This document shows positions 29,950-42,570 of a DNA stretch of 64,000 nucleotides, piece after piece. Each line of letters begins with the position of its first letter. Position 1 is the first letter of the stretch. The stretch is from Hyphomicrobiales bacterium (GTDB lineage Bacteria > Pseudomonadota > Alphaproteobacteria > Rhizobiales > Rhizobiaceae). Location of the stretch: positions 1-64,000 of the forward strand of contig JAPLOZ010000092.1 in the NCBI GenBank assembly GCA_026400435.1, in the 5' to 3' direction. The notes under the pieces are model-generated. The model ran no database searches and had not been told where the DNA came from. It saw nothing but the letters and a program-made list of their open reading frames with translations. The translations under genes and the position numbers were made by a program.

Positions 29950-30744
29950 GTGATCCTGAACGAGTCGGCAATCGTCTCCGTCCACCATGCGCTTCTCGCC
30001 AACGGCAGTCTTGGCGACGCCTATTCGCGGGCGGGGCTAGGCTGCGTCCGGCTAATCGAAAAGGTCGCACTCTCACGCGGCCAGTATATAAACGGCAGGT
30101 CAGAAATCGCAGTCGTTCTCGACCTTGGCGCGCGCATGGTGAACAGTTGCGGTGCAGCCGGTCGCCTAATGCTTTGCGGATATTGGTCTCCGGCTGCGCA
30201 CCAATGTCGCGACATTGCTGAATGCCACCAGCTCGTCGAGCACTTCCGTCTGCATCCGTTGGCGGCCACGGACTGGTTAAACGCGACTGGAAAGACGCGG
30301 ATCAAAAAATTCAGATTTGGGAATATCCGGAAGACCCTCCTGAAGGATCCTGCCGCGAAGGATGTCGAGGATGTGAAGTTTGCGTTCGACTTCTACTCGA
30401 ATGTCGGCTCGCATCCGAGCATCGAAGGGTTGTCGCTGCACATGACGGCGGATGGCACCAAGAACATTGGGCCGGTTGCCAACCCAGAACGCTTCCTCGT
30501 CTTTGCCTCTGACCTATGGGCTTATACAACCCGGGCAACGCTGCGGTTCGTTGATGCAGTCGAGCACCTGATGCCTGACCATCCCAAGATTGCAGAGGAG
30601 TTCCGCTACGAACTGGCTGTGGTAATGGGGTGGCAAAAATTTCTGACTCCAATCGGCATAGACGACATTGTGAACTCGACTAGACCGGCGCCCGCTTCAT
30701 CCGACAGCGCCGCCGCTGCGATGTCCGACGACGCGTCGTCTTGA
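29950..30744 (+). CDS. Hypothetical accessory protein, 264 aa
   Basis: Long ORF with non-repetitive composition (VEDVKFAFDFYSNVGSHPSIEGLSLHMTADGTKNIGPVANPERFLVFASDLWAYTTRATLRFVDAVEHLMPDHP); lower GC than neighbours; family not recognised. Confidence 0.75.
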   Translation: MILNESAIVSVHHALLANGSLGDAYSRAGLGCVRLIEKVALSRGQYINGRSEIAVVLDLGARMVNSCGAAGRLMLCGYWSPAAHQCRDIAECHQLVEHFRLHPLAATDWLNATGKTRIKKFRFGNIRKTLLKDPAAKDVEDVKFAFDFYSNVGSHPSIEGLSLHMTADGTKNIGPVANPERFLVFASDLWAYTTRATLRFVDAVEHLMPDHPKIAEEFRYELAVVMGWQKFLTPIGIDDIVNSTRPAPASSDSAAAAMSDDASS

Positions 30745-30745
30745 T

Positions 30746-30942
30746 CCCCTCTCTTGCGATTTCTAACACTTAGCCTGCGCGCGGCCTGCGGCCGTGCTCG
30801 GCTAAGATGTTGAAATCGCTTTCCGGCCGGGTCCCCGCTGCTGCGCAGCGTCCCAGCGTTCGCTGGCCTTTTGTCATGCCACCGGCATGACAAATTCGCT
30901 TCGCGAACCGGCTGCTCACCCCCCGCAAGGGGGGAGATAAGG
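30746..30942. repeat. Palindromic repeat family A, copy A3, interrupted by about 90 bp
   Basis: Family A sequence up to GAAATCGCTTTC, then unrelated hairpin-containing insert (perfect stem TTGTCATGCC-ACC-GGCATGACAA, 30871-30893), then CACCCCCCGCAAGGGGGGAGATAAGG. Confidence 0.8.
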
Positions 30943-30955
30943 GGTGGCGCCCCCC

Positions 30956-33235
<2,280 letters not shown>

Positions 33236-33365
33236 GCGGGCAGCCCCCTCCCAGGGAAATGTCGCTTTGTTTTTGTGGAGCATTCGGGATTAAGGCTACA
33301 CTTGGCTGCTGTAAACCGCCAACAAGGCAGGCAGCGGCGCTTTTTGCCGCAACGGAACCGGAAAG

Positions 33366-36068
33366 TTGAACGACGAGACGCCCATCAAGGTCAGCACTGC
33401 CCAGCCCGCGGCTACGCCGATGATGGAGCAGTATGTGGAGATCAAGGCGGCCAACCCGGATTCGCTGCTGTTCTACCGCATGGGCGATTTCTATGAACTG
33501 TTCTTCGACGACGCGCAGGCAGCCAGCCGAGCGCTCGGCATCGTGCTGACTAAGCGCGGCAAGCATCTCGGCGAGGACATACCGATGTGCGGCGTGCCGG
33601 TGCATGCCGCCGACGACTACCTGCAGAAGCTGATCGGCCTTGGCTTCCGCGTCGCGGTCTGCGAGCAGATCGAGGATCCGGCCGAGGCGAGGAAGCGCGG
33701 CGCAAAGTCGGTGGTGAAGCGCGACGTGGTGCGGCTGGTGACGCCGGGCACCATCACCGAGGACAAGCTGCTCTCGCCCCAGGAATCGAGTTTCCTGATG
33801 GCGCTGGGACGGGTCAAGGGCGGGCAGGACAACTCCTACGCACTGGCGTGGATCGAAATGTCGACCGGCGCCTTCCGCGTGGCTGAGACGCATGCCGACC
33901 GGCTGCTGTCCGACATCCTGCGCGTCGACCCCAGGGAGTTGATCGTCGCCGACACGGTGTTCCACGATGCGGAACTGAGACCCGCCTTCGACGTGCTCGG
34001 CCGCGTCGCCAGCCCGCAGCCGGCCGCGCTGTTCGATTCAGGCGCTGCGGCCGGCCGCATCGCGCGTTTCTACGACATCGCCACGCCCGACAGCTTTGGC
34101 GCGTTTTCCCGCGCCGAACTGTCGGCGATCGCGGCCATCGTCGCCTATGTCGAGAAGACGCAGAAGGCCGAGCGGCCGCCGCTCGATTTTCCCGCGCGCG
34201 AGGAGAACGGCGCAACCCTGTTCATCGACCCGGCAACGCGCGCCAACCTCGAGCTGACGCGCACGCTGTCGGGCAGCCGCGACGGCTCGCTGTTCAGGGC
34301 GATCGACCGCACCGTGACGGGCGGCGGCGCACGGCTGCTGGCCGATCGCCTGACCGCGCCGCTGACCGACCCGGCCGCGATCAACCGGCGGCTTGATTCG
34401 GTCGGCTTCTTCGTTGCCGAAACGACGCTCTGCGATCGGCTGCGCGCGTCGCTGAAGGGCGTTGCCGACATGCCGCGGGCGCTGACCCGGCTGGCGCTTA
34501 ACCGCGGCGGCCCGCGCGACCTCGGCGCAATCAGCGCCGGCTTCGCCGCAGCGGCCGAAATCGCCGACACGTTTGCCGGCGTGGAGTTATCGCAGGAACT
34601 GGCGGAGGCCATGCAGGCGATCGCCATGCTGCCGAAGGATTTCGCGCGGCATCTGCGGGCGGCGCTTGCCGACGAACTGCCGCTGCTCAAGCGCGACGGC
34701 GGTTTCCTGCGCCACGGCTACGACCGCGACCTCGACGACGCGCGGAGCCTGCGAGACGAATCGCGGCGGGTGATCCTCGGGCTGGAGCGCGGGCTGATCG
34801 AGGAGACCGGCATACGGTCGCTCAAGATCCGGCACAACAATGTGCTTGGCTATTACATCGAGGTGACCGCCAACCACGCGGCGATCATGACCGGCACCGA
34901 CGAGGCCAAGGGGCGTTTCATCCACCGCCAGACGATGGCCAGCGCGATGCGTTTCACCACCACCGAGCTTGCCGGGCTGGAGAGCAAGATCGCCAATGCG
35001 GCAGACCGGGCGCTGTCGATCGAACTGGCGGCCTTCGACCGGCTGGTCGCAGAGGCGGTGGCTTCGGCCGATGCGATCCGTGCCGGCGCAGACGCGCTCG
35101 GCGTGCTTGACGTGTCATCGGCACTGGCCTGCCTGGCGCTGGCCGACGATTACTGCCGGCCGGTGGTGGACGACAGCCTTGCCTTCGCGATCAAGGCCGG
35201 CCGGCATCCCGTCGTAGAGCAGGCGCTGCGGCGGCAGGCCGAAACTCCGTTCGTCGCCAACGACTGCGACCTCTCGCCGGAGGACGGTGGGAGGAGCGGC
35301 GCGATCTGGCTGCTGACCGGCCCCAACATGGGCGGCAAGTCGACCTTCCTGCGCCAGAACGCGCTGATTGCGATGCTCGCCCAGGTCGGCAGCTATGTGC
35401 CGGCGCGCGCGGCCCACATCGGCGTAGTTGACCGGCTTTTCAGCAGGGTTGGCGCTTCGGACGATCTGGCGCGCGGGCGCTCGACCTTCATGGTCGAGAT
35501 GGTGGAGACCGCCGCGATCCTCAACCAGGCGGGCGAAAGGAGCCTTGTGATCCTCGACGAGATCGGGCGCGGCACGGCGACCTTCGACGGCCTGTCGATC
35601 GCCTGGGCGGCGGTCGAGTATTTGCACGAGGAGAACCGCGCCAGGGCGATCTTCGCCACGCATTTCCACGAGATGACTGCGCTGTCGACGAAACTTAGCC
35701 GGCTGCGCAATGTGACGATGCGGGTCAAGGAATGGGAAGGCGACGTGGTCTTCCTGCACGAGGTAGCGAAGGGCGCGGCGGACCGGAGCTACGGCGTGCA
35801 GGTGGCGCGGCTGGCCGGCCTGCCCGCTGCCGTGGTGAACCGCGCAAAGGACGTGCTGGCGCAACTCGAGAGCGGCGAGACGGCGGGCAAGGCCGAAAAG
35901 CTGATCGACGACCTCCCGCTGTTTTCAGCGGCACTGAAACGCGAGACGCCGGTGGCTGCCAAGACCGACCCGGTGGGCGCGGCGCTTGCTGGTATCAACC
36001 CCGACGAGCTGACGCCGAAAGAAGCGTTGGAAGCGCTGTACCGCCTGAAGGGGCTGGGTGGTGGGTGA
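33366..36068 (+). CDS. mutS: DNA mismatch repair protein MutS
   Basis: [83 protein letters not shown]. Confidence 0.98.
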   Translation: MNDETPIKVSTAQPAATPMMEQYVEIKAANPDSLLFYRMGDFYELFFDDAQAASRALGIVLTKRGKHLGEDIPMCGVPVHAADDYLQKLIGLGFRVAVCEQIEDPAEARKRGAKSVVKRDVVRLVTPGTITEDKLLSPQESSFLMALGRVKGGQDNSYALAWIEMSTGAFRVAETHADRLLSDILRVDPRELIVADTVFHDAELRPAFDVLGRVASPQPAALFDSGAAAGRIARFYDIATPDSFGAFSRAELSAIAAIVAYVEKTQKAERPPLDFPAREENGATLFIDPATRANLELTRTLSGSRDGSLFRAIDRTVTGGGARLLADRLTAPLTDPAAINRRLDSVGFFVAETTLCDRLRASLKGVADMPRALTRLALNRGGPRDLGAISAGFAAAAEIADTFAGVELSQELAEAMQAIAMLPKDFARHLRAALADELPLLKRDGGFLRHGYDRDLDDARSLRDESRRVILGLERGLIEETGIRSLKIRHNNVLGYYIEVTANHAAIMTGTDEAKGRFIHRQTMASAMRFTTTELAGLESKIANAADRALSIELAAFDRLVAEAVASADAIRAGADALGVLDVSSALACLALADDYCRPVVDDSLAFAIKAGRHPVVEQALRRQAETPFVANDCDLSPEDGGRSGAIWLLTGPNMGGKSTFLRQNALIAMLAQVGSYVPARAAHIGVVDRLFSRVGASDDLARGRSTFMVEMVETAAILNQAGERSLVILDEIGRGTATFDGLSIAWAAVEYLHEENRARAIFATHFHEMTALSTKLSRLRNVTMRVKEWEGDVVFLHEVAKGAADRSYGVQVARLAGLPAAVVNRAKDVLAQLESGETAGKAEKLIDDLPLFSAALKRETPVAAKTDPVGAALAGINPDELTPKEALEALYRLKGLGGG

Positions 36069-37047
36069 GGCCGCACGCCTCGTTCTCACTCTCTCCAGGG
36101 TGTGCCTGACGCTCCGGCATCCGCTCCTGATCTGGCGATTTGCGAGAAGGCTAAGGTATTTTCCCAATCTGGCACTGCCGCGGACGTATCATGAAAAGAT
36201 GCTCTGGCGAAAAGTGGTTGATCGAAACCCGCTTTTCGTACGCCTGACCGACAAGATCCTTTGCAAGGAGTGGGTGAGGGTCAAGGCACCGCATCTCGCT
36301 GTCCCGATCACGGAATGGACGGGGCTGGACGCCCGGGACATACCCGGTCGGCTGCTCGAAGGTGATGTCGTCGTGAAACTCAATGCGGGCTGCAACATGA
36401 ACGCGTTCTTGTCGGCAGGTCAGCCTTCACGCGACGAAATCCATCGCCTGAGCCAACAGTGGTTCAGCAAGCGCCACGGAAGGCGCCACGGCGAGTGGGC
36501 CTACGGTCCTATCGTTCGGCGACTGCTTGTTGAGCAACGGCTGGTCCTCGGCGGGGACCGACTGCCGACTGACATCAAAGTTCATGTTTGCGGGGGACAA
36601 GTTTGCCACGTCTGGGTCGAAGATCGCATTGGTCGGCGATCGCTGTTGCTTGACTCACGGGGCGCCGCGCTTGCCGGACGTGACTCGGACTACCCAGGCG
36701 AAGATCAGGCGCTTCCATTCAGCGAACGGCTTTCGAAACTTGTTCGCGAAGCGGTCGCGAACGCCGCTCTGCTTGCTTCGGACATGGACTATATCCGGGT
36801 TGACTTTCTGGTAGCCGAGAACAAGCTCTTTGTGGGGGAACTGACTGTCTATTCGGCTTCCGGCTACGGCACCTGGTCTAATCCAGCCATAGCCCAGAAT
36901 GCTGCAAGGATGTGGGATTTGAAGAAGTCTCACTTCCTGCGGGAAAGGCGGAAGGGACTGTCGGGTTTCTATGCGAAAGCACTGTTGGCGGCGCTGGAGG
37001 CCCGATCGGCCGACACATCCGATTCATGCGCGGCCGGAAATGCTTGA
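36058..37047 (+). CDS. TupA-like ATP-grasp family protein
   Basis: [14 protein letters not shown]...[11 protein letters not shown]...[19 protein letters not shown]...[32 protein letters not shown] start overlaps mutS end by 11 bp. Confidence 0.8.
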   Translation: MVGEAARLVLTLSRVCLTLRHPLLIWRFARRLRYFPNLALPRTYHEKMLWRKVVDRNPLFVRLTDKILCKEWVRVKAPHLAVPITEWTGLDARDIPGRLLEGDVVVKLNAGCNMNAFLSAGQPSRDEIHRLSQQWFSKRHGRRHGEWAYGPIVRRLLVEQRLVLGGDRLPTDIKVHVCGGQVCHVWVEDRIGRRSLLLDSRGAALAGRDSDYPGEDQALPFSERLSKLVREAVANAALLASDMDYIRVDFLVAENKLFVGELTVYSASGYGTWSNPAIAQNAARMWDLKKSHFLRERRKGLSGFYAKALLAALEARSADTSDSCAAGNA

Positions 37048-37068
37048 AGTAGAAATGTCTCGCAGCGG

Positions 37069-38169
37069 ATGGACGAATTGACGCTGGCACAGAACGTGAA
37101 ACGCGCGTTGTATCGTCTGATCGCCGCATCGATGATGATGTCCGCCGTGGCCGGCTGCACCAGCATCTCTTACTATGTGCAATCGTTGCAGGGCCACGCC
37201 GAGATCATGGCGGCGCGCAAGAGCGTCGCCGGGCTGGTCGACAATCCCGCGACACCCGAGCCATTGCGCGCCCGGTTGGAGGAAGCTAGCGCCATCAGGC
37301 AGTTTGCCACCGACAGTCTGGGACTGCCTGACAACAACAGCTACCGCAGCTACGTCGACGTTGGGCGCGACTATGTGACCTTGGCTGTGTTCGCGGCGCC
37401 TGAATTCTCGCTTGCGCCCATGACTTGGTGCGTCCCGGTCTATGGCTGTGTTCCCTACCGGGGATATTTTTCCAAGCAGGGTGCGGTCGAAACTGCAACC
37501 GGGCTGAAAGCGCAGGGTCTCGACGTGCATGTCAGCGGCGTCACCGCCTACTCCACACTTGGCTGGTCGAGTGACCCGCTGTTGAACACGATGCTGCGGC
37601 AGGACGATACCTACCTCGCGGGACTTGTCTTTCACGAGCTGGCCCACCAGCGGGTCTATGTGAACGGCGACTCCGCGTTCAACGAGGCCTTCGCGGTCGC
37701 CGTCGAAACGAGCGGCGTCAAAAGATGGCTGCGTGAGACGGGCAACCTGGCGGGATTGCGCGGCTATGAGGCCGAGATCAAGCGCGGCAACGATTTTTAC
37801 GCGCTGGTGGCTCAGGCCCGGTCAGACCTGGCTCAGATCTATGACGGACCCGCAAGCATACAGAGCAAGCGGACAGCCAAGGCAGCAGCGATCGAACGGC
37901 TCCGCACGCGTTACCGGATCACGCGCGACCGGCGCTGGGGCGGATACCGCGGATACGACGCGTGGTTCGATAGCCCGATCAACAACGCCAAGCTGGCCGC
38001 CACAACCGTCTACAGCGATCAGGTTCCGGCGTTCCTGCACCTGTTCGACCTCTGTTCCGGCAACTACGCGCGCTTCTATGCGGCGGTCCGGCGGCTCGGC
38101 GCATTGGAAAGGGAACAGCGGGAGGACGCGCTCAAGGCGACGAATGGATGTGGAGCCGCGTCTCGCTAG
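37069..38169 (+). CDS. Predicted aminopeptidase/zinc peptidase lipoprotein
   Basis: Lipobox-like SAVAGCTSI; HELAHQRVYVNGDSAFNEAFAVAVE zinc motif. Confidence 0.85.
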   Translation: MDELTLAQNVKRALYRLIAASMMMSAVAGCTSISYYVQSLQGHAEIMAARKSVAGLVDNPATPEPLRARLEEASAIRQFATDSLGLPDNNSYRSYVDVGRDYVTLAVFAAPEFSLAPMTWCVPVYGCVPYRGYFSKQGAVETATGLKAQGLDVHVSGVTAYSTLGWSSDPLLNTMLRQDDTYLAGLVFHELAHQRVYVNGDSAFNEAFAVAVETSGVKRWLRETGNLAGLRGYEAEIKRGNDFYALVAQARSDLAQIYDGPASIQSKRTAKAAAIERLRTRYRITRDRRWGGYRGYDAWFDSPINNAKLAATTVYSDQVPAFLHLFDLCSGNYARFYAAVRRLGALEREQREDALKATNGCGAASR

Positions 38170-38263
38170 GTTCTGACTGCATCTTCGTCGGCAGTCCGGC
38201 AGGCTGAAGGGCGAAATGGCCGATGGGCCACGCCATCGTGCCGAGCATGGATGGGTTCGCCGG

Positions 38264-39997
38264 TCAGACTGCTGTCTTGCGGAGCATATTGCCGACTGCC
38301 GCCCGCAGCTTGCCACTGGAGAGTGGCTTGTGCAGCAACACAAAGCCGCTGGCGTGAGCTTCGGCGATGCGGTCGGGGGCAGTGTCGCCTGTCAGAATGA
38401 TCGCAGGGATTGTCGTGGAAAAATGCTGTCGCAGTGCCGCAATTGACGTAAGTCCGGTTTCCTGCCCCGAGAGCCGGTAGTCGCAGATGATGAGGTCGGG
38501 GCACTGCCCAGGTTGCGGGTACCGCATGACGATCTCGCTCGCCGATCCTGCGACTGCAACTGTATGCCCCCAGCCTGTCAGCAAACTGTACATCGCGTCG
38601 CGGATGGCGGCATCGTCGTCGACTACGCAAATCAGAGAGCTTGTGACTGCAGGAACAATGGGATCGGCGACCACGGCGGCGCTGGTGGCCTTGGGGACTG
38701 CCACCCGGAACACGCTGCCGCTTCCGGGAACGGACCTAAAAGTAGTCTCGACTCCCAAGAGATCGGCAGACCGTCGCACGATAGCGAGGCCCAGACCCAC
38801 TCCCTTCGACCGGTCGCGTTCTGGATTGTCGATCTGATAGAATTCCTGAAAGATCCGGTCATGCTCCGCTTCCGGGATGCCGCGGCCCGTGTCCCAAATC
38901 TCGATCGACACATCGGCGCCACGCCGCCGACACCCGATCAGGACGCCGCCCTTGTCGGTATAGCGCACGGCGTTGGAGAGGATATTGCGCAGTATGCGAT
39001 CCAGCATCACCGGGTCGCTATCGACCAGCATGGAACACGGATGCTGGCGCAAGGTGATCTGCTTGGCGGCGGCCTCGTCGGCATGGTCACGGATCAGGCG
39101 ATCGAGCATTGCCGACATGGCGACCGGCTCCCGGTGAACCTGCACCGCGCCGGCATCAAGCTTTGAGATGTCGAGCAGCCCTACGAACAACTCGTCCAGC
39201 GCGGCGACTGACTTGACGATCTGTTCCAGGAGGCGGCGCGACACGGCATCCATCTTGCGCCCGCTGAGCGCACCCACGAACAGGCCAAGAGCATGCACCG
39301 GTTGGCGAAGGTCGTGGCTGGCGGCGGCCAGAAACTGCGACTTTGCCAAATTGGCTTGTTCAGCGACAAGTTTCTGCCGGCTGAGGTCGCTGGCCAAGTC
39401 GAGATTGGCAAATCCGAGGCGCAGACTCGCGATCAGTTGCCGGCTGTACTGCAGCGCGATCAATGGCATCGCCATCAAAAACATGGTCTCCAATCCGGCC
39501 AGAAGCTCGAAATGAGGATAACGGTGATACAGCGCTAGAAAGACATGCGGGGACATCATCGGAAACAGGAAAATCAGGTAGGTCGGCAGGTACGCGCCAA
39601 ATACGATGGCACCCGCCGAACCTAGCCCTGCCCACGCGACGATAAGTACCAATGCCTGGGTGACATCGTCAGCCGAACTCAACAGCAAGGCGCCGCAGCC
39701 CCAGGCAATGCCTTCGATAAGCGCCATCGCGGTGAACAGCGCCATCCAGAGGCGCCAGGCAGCATCAACGGGTGAAGCGCGTCGATAGGCGACGATCAGC
39801 GCGAAATGTACAACAGCCAGGCCGACAATGCTCAGGCCCCAGCCAACGGCCCGGATTTGCGGGGTCTCGGCGCTGTGCCCCACTGTCGCGATCAACACGG
39901 CGACACAGGCAGCGCTGAACAGGCCCACCGGCGTTTGCCGGTAGAGCGACCGGATCTGAGCGGCCCTGATACGGTCGATGTCTGCCAACGCTTTCAA
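38264..39997 (-). CDS. Hybrid sensor histidine kinase with C-terminal receiver domain
   Basis: Multi-TM N-terminus; FLAAASHDLRQPVHALGLFVGAL; ILSNAVRYTDKGG, GLGLAIVRR; REC ICVVDDDAAIRDAMYSLL, CDYRLSG. Confidence 0.94.
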   Translation of the reverse strand: MKALADIDRIRAAQIRSLYRQTPVGLFSAACVAVLIATVGHSAETPQIRAVGWGLSIVGLAVVHFALIVAYRRASPVDAAWRLWMALFTAMALIEGIAWGCGALLLSSADDVTQALVLIVAWAGLGSAGAIVFGAYLPTYLIFLFPMMSPHVFLALYHRYPHFELLAGLETMFLMAMPLIALQYSRQLIASLRLGFANLDLASDLSRQKLVAEQANLAKSQFLAAASHDLRQPVHALGLFVGALSGRKMDAVSRRLLEQIVKSVAALDELFVGLLDISKLDAGAVQVHREPVAMSAMLDRLIRDHADEAAAKQITLRQHPCSMLVDSDPVMLDRILRNILSNAVRYTDKGGVLIGCRRRGADVSIEIWDTGRGIPEAEHDRIFQEFYQIDNPERDRSKGVGLGLAIVRRSADLLGVETTFRSVPGSGSVFRVAVPKATSAAVVADPIVPAVTSSLICVVDDDAAIRDAMYSLLTGWGHTVAVAGSASEIVMRYPQPGQCPDLIICDYRLSGQETGLTSIAALRQHFSTTIPAIILTGDTAPDRIAEAHASGFVLLHKPLSSGKLRAAVGNMLRKTAV

Positions 39998-40078
39998 AAG
40001 CTCCGAGGCAAGCGTGTCTCGCCTCAGAGCTATTCCTGTATGATTGTCCCCACAAGCGGGACCCCGCGATGGCCCCGA

Positions 40079-40717
40079 CTACTGTCCGGCCGTGACGGAA
40101 AATCCTGTAATCTTCACGGTCACCGGCGGATCAGCCGGCAGGCTGGCCTGAGCAAAAATGCCGAATTGCAGCGGTCCGGGCGGCATCTGGGCGCGGACCG
40201 ACTTGACCTTTATCCCGTCCACGGAAAGGGTCAGCACCCCGGCCTTGGCCTGCACCAGAAGCGTATGCACCGTACCCGGTGCGGTGTTGAAGCCGTCAAC
40301 CTTCACGCCGGTAAAGATTGCGCTCCAGACGTTGTTCACCTTTTTGTAGAGCGCAGCATTGGCGTCATCGCCAACGAGGAACATGAACAGGTTGCTGGCG
40401 TCGAGGCCCCAGAATTGGATTCCACTGCTCAAAGGATTGCCGGCTACGGGGGGAGGGAACACCACCTCCTGACAATAATCGCCATTGTTGGCGTTGAAGG
40501 TCAGGTTCATGGTCGCTCCCGCGGAAATGTCCTTGTTCAGCTCGATCTGCATGGCGGGCGGGACAATCTTTATATTGCTGAACGACATGTCCCATCCGCC
40601 GCTGTCATCGGCAAACTTGTCCTCGAAAATAGAAACGCCACTTTGGCCTTCACAGGCCAGGGCGGCGGTTGCAAATGCCACCTGCAAGGCGGCGGCGATC
40701 ATCAATCTGCGGGTCAT
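40079..40717 (-). CDS. Secreted hypothetical protein, possible beta-sandwich (concanavalin-like) fold
   Basis: Signal peptide MTRRLMIAAALQVAFATAALA; FEDKFADDSGGWDMSFSNIKI...GTVHTLLVQAKAGVLTLSVDGIKV. Confidence 0.7.
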   Translation of the reverse strand: MTRRLMIAAALQVAFATAALACEGQSGVSIFEDKFADDSGGWDMSFSNIKIVPPAMQIELNKDISAGATMNLTFNANNGDYCQEVVFPPPVAGNPLSSGIQFWGLDASNLFMFLVGDDANAALYKKVNNVWSAIFTGVKVDGFNTAPGTVHTLLVQAKAGVLTLSVDGIKVKSVRAQMPPGPLQFGIFAQASLPADPPVTVKITGFSVTAGQ

Positions 40718-40792
40718 GTCCAAGCTCCGTTGCGATCCATGGGTTCCAAGGATCGGCAAATCAGGACCTGTCGTAAATTGGACAGAGGTCCG

Positions 40793-40822
40793 CCGGGGTC
40801 CCGGGATGTCTCGGGACCCCGG
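40793..40822. other. Strong GC-rich stem-loop between divergent genes
   Basis: CCGGGGTCCCG-ggatgtct-CGGGACCCCGG, 11-bp perfect stem. Confidence 0.75.
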
Positions 40823-40881
40823 GGTTCAGGTAGGAACTATGGCCCATTGCCCCGTTCGGGCTTCGCCGCAATACTTGTCGG

Positions 40882-41511
40882 ATGAAAATCCTGATTGTCG
40901 ATGATCACCCTGTCTTGCGCGCCGGCCTTGCGGCACTTCTTGGTCAGGCTCGGGCGGGATCAACCATCATTGAGGCGGGCAATGCAGCCGAAGCTTTCAA
41001 GCAAGTCGATCTCTACCCCGACCTTGACATCGTGATTCTCGATCTCGTGCTGCCCGACATGGGCGGGCTCTCGGTACTGGCAGAATTTGGCAGGCGCTGT
41101 CCTGGCCTGCCGGTGATCGTCCTGTCGTCGTCTGAAGATCCGCAAGGGGCACGGCGCGCCCTGTCCCAGGGGGCGCTTGGCTATGTTCCCAAATCGGCCA
41201 GCCAGAATACCCTGTCCGCTGCCATCGAACTGGTCATGTCGGGCGAAATCTATGTGCCGCCGATGCTGCTGAACGAAGTTGCCGGGGTGCACAGGAATGC
41301 ATCCTCGGAGTCGATGCCGCCACTATTGACCGAGCGCCAGATACAGGTGCTGCGCCACCTTGACCTTGGCCAGCCCAACAAGACGATCGCGTTCAAGCTG
41401 GGTTTGTCGGAAAAGACCGTAAAGGCGCACATCACCGCCATACTGAAGGCGCTGCACGCCCGCAACAGGACCCACGCCGTTTCCCTTGGCCGGCTTGCGG
41501 GGCTGATCTGA
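40882..41511 (+). CDS. NarL/FixJ-type response regulator
   Basis: ILIVDDHPVLRAGLAALLG, DIVILDLVLPDMGG, LTERQIQVLRHLDLGQPNKTIAFKLGLSEKTVKAHITAILKAL. Confidence 0.95.
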   Translation: MKILIVDDHPVLRAGLAALLGQARAGSTIIEAGNAAEAFKQVDLYPDLDIVILDLVLPDMGGLSVLAEFGRRCPGLPVIVLSSSEDPQGARRALSQGALGYVPKSASQNTLSAAIELVMSGEIYVPPMLLNEVAGVHRNASSESMPPLLTERQIQVLRHLDLGQPNKTIAFKLGLSEKTVKAHITAILKALHARNRTHAVSLGRLAGLI

Positions 41512-41528
41512 CATATCCCGCGTCAGCG

Positions 41529-42182
41529 TTACACTCGCCCGCTGCCCCGCAACCCGCGCACCGCACTCGCCGCTCTTCTCGCCACGGTCACGCCCGCGCC
41601 GAGCGTCACCAGCCACAGCGCGGCGAGCAGGGTCTCGTTGCGGCCGTTCCAGAGCGGCTCGAGCATCGAGGCGAGTGCTGCGAAGGTCATCACGGCCATG
41701 CGATGCTGCTTTGCCATCGGGCCGGAGAAATCTGCTGGCAGCCCGCAGCTGCGGCCAAGCTCGCGGACATAGGCAGTGAGGATGGCAAGCGCCGCGGCGG
41801 CCCAGCCGAGCGCGGGATGGCCGATGCCGTAGCCTGCGCCAATGAAGATCAGCAGGTCGGAAACGCGATCGGGGAACTCGTTCCAGAAGCCGCCGTCGGG
41901 CGCGCTCTTGCCGGCTTCGATCGCCACCATGCCGTCGAAGAGGTTGCAGAGCAGCCTGAGCTGGCAGAACGCCGCGGCCGCAATCAGAAAGAGCGCGCGG
42001 GACGCGGCGCCTTCGCTGGATCCGGCGCACCAGAAAGCCGCGCCCGATAGTGCCGCGAAAACCATGCTGGCGATGGAAATCTGGTTTGGCGTGATGCGCG
42101 TCCGGGCAAGCCAGCCTGTGATGGCGCCGGCCCATCCGGTCTGCCGGCTGGCGAGCGGGCGGCGGTTCTCAAGGTTAGCCAT
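41529..42182 (-). CDS. CDP-alcohol phosphatidyltransferase family protein
   Basis: TRITPNQISIASMVFAAL; LLCNLFDGMVAIEAGKSAPDGGFWNEFPDRVSD (DGxxAR-like...GxxxD..D motif). Confidence 0.88.
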   Translation of the reverse strand: MANLENRRPLASRQTGWAGAITGWLARTRITPNQISIASMVFAALSGAAFWCAGSSEGAASRALFLIAAAAFCQLRLLCNLFDGMVAIEAGKSAPDGGFWNEFPDRVSDLLIFIGAGYGIGHPALGWAAAALAILTAYVRELGRSCGLPADFSGPMAKQHRMAVMTFAALASMLEPLWNGRNETLLAALWLVTLGAGVTVARRAASAVRGLRGSGRV

Positions 42183-42570
42183 GACTTACCTTCTGGCGCC
42201 ACAGCGCCGCGGCGTAGATGGTGGAATAAAGTGCGGTGACACCGGCGGGCAGCGCGATTGTGGCGAGGATCTCGGGCGTGCCTGCGAGCGTGTGGACCGT
42301 GGTGAGGATGGCAAGCGACAGAGCGATGGCGACGAGCGGCGGCAGGACCAGTGCCGCGATGCCGCTGAAACGCACCGCCAGAAATTCGATCATGCGCTTA
42401 AGGACCAACGTGATGGCAGCCGACAGGGCGCCCTGCACCATGCCGGCGACGAGCGGTTGCGGAAATGCGTGCGCGCGGTTGGCGAAGACGGCCCAGCCGC
42501 CCATTGCAAGGAAGGCGACGGCGACATGGACGATCGAACGCTGCGCCAGGCTCTGTGTGGCTCCTGCCAT
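42175..42570 (-). CDS. Membrane protein of phospholipid gene cluster
   Basis: ORF with several TM segments, ATG 42570, overlaps neighbours on both sides. Confidence 0.65.
   Translation of the reverse strand: MAGATQSLAQRSIVHVAVAFLAMGGWAVFANRAHAFPQPLVAGMVQGALSAAITLVLKRMIEFLAVRFSGIAALVLPPLVAIALSLAILTTVHTLAGTPEILATIALPAGVTALYSTIYAAALWRQKVSHG

Noticed and set aside
28926-30942. CRISPR array
   Set aside because: Repeats are long imperfect palindromes in both orientations and irregularly spaced with genes between; no short direct repeats with unique spacers and no cas genes.
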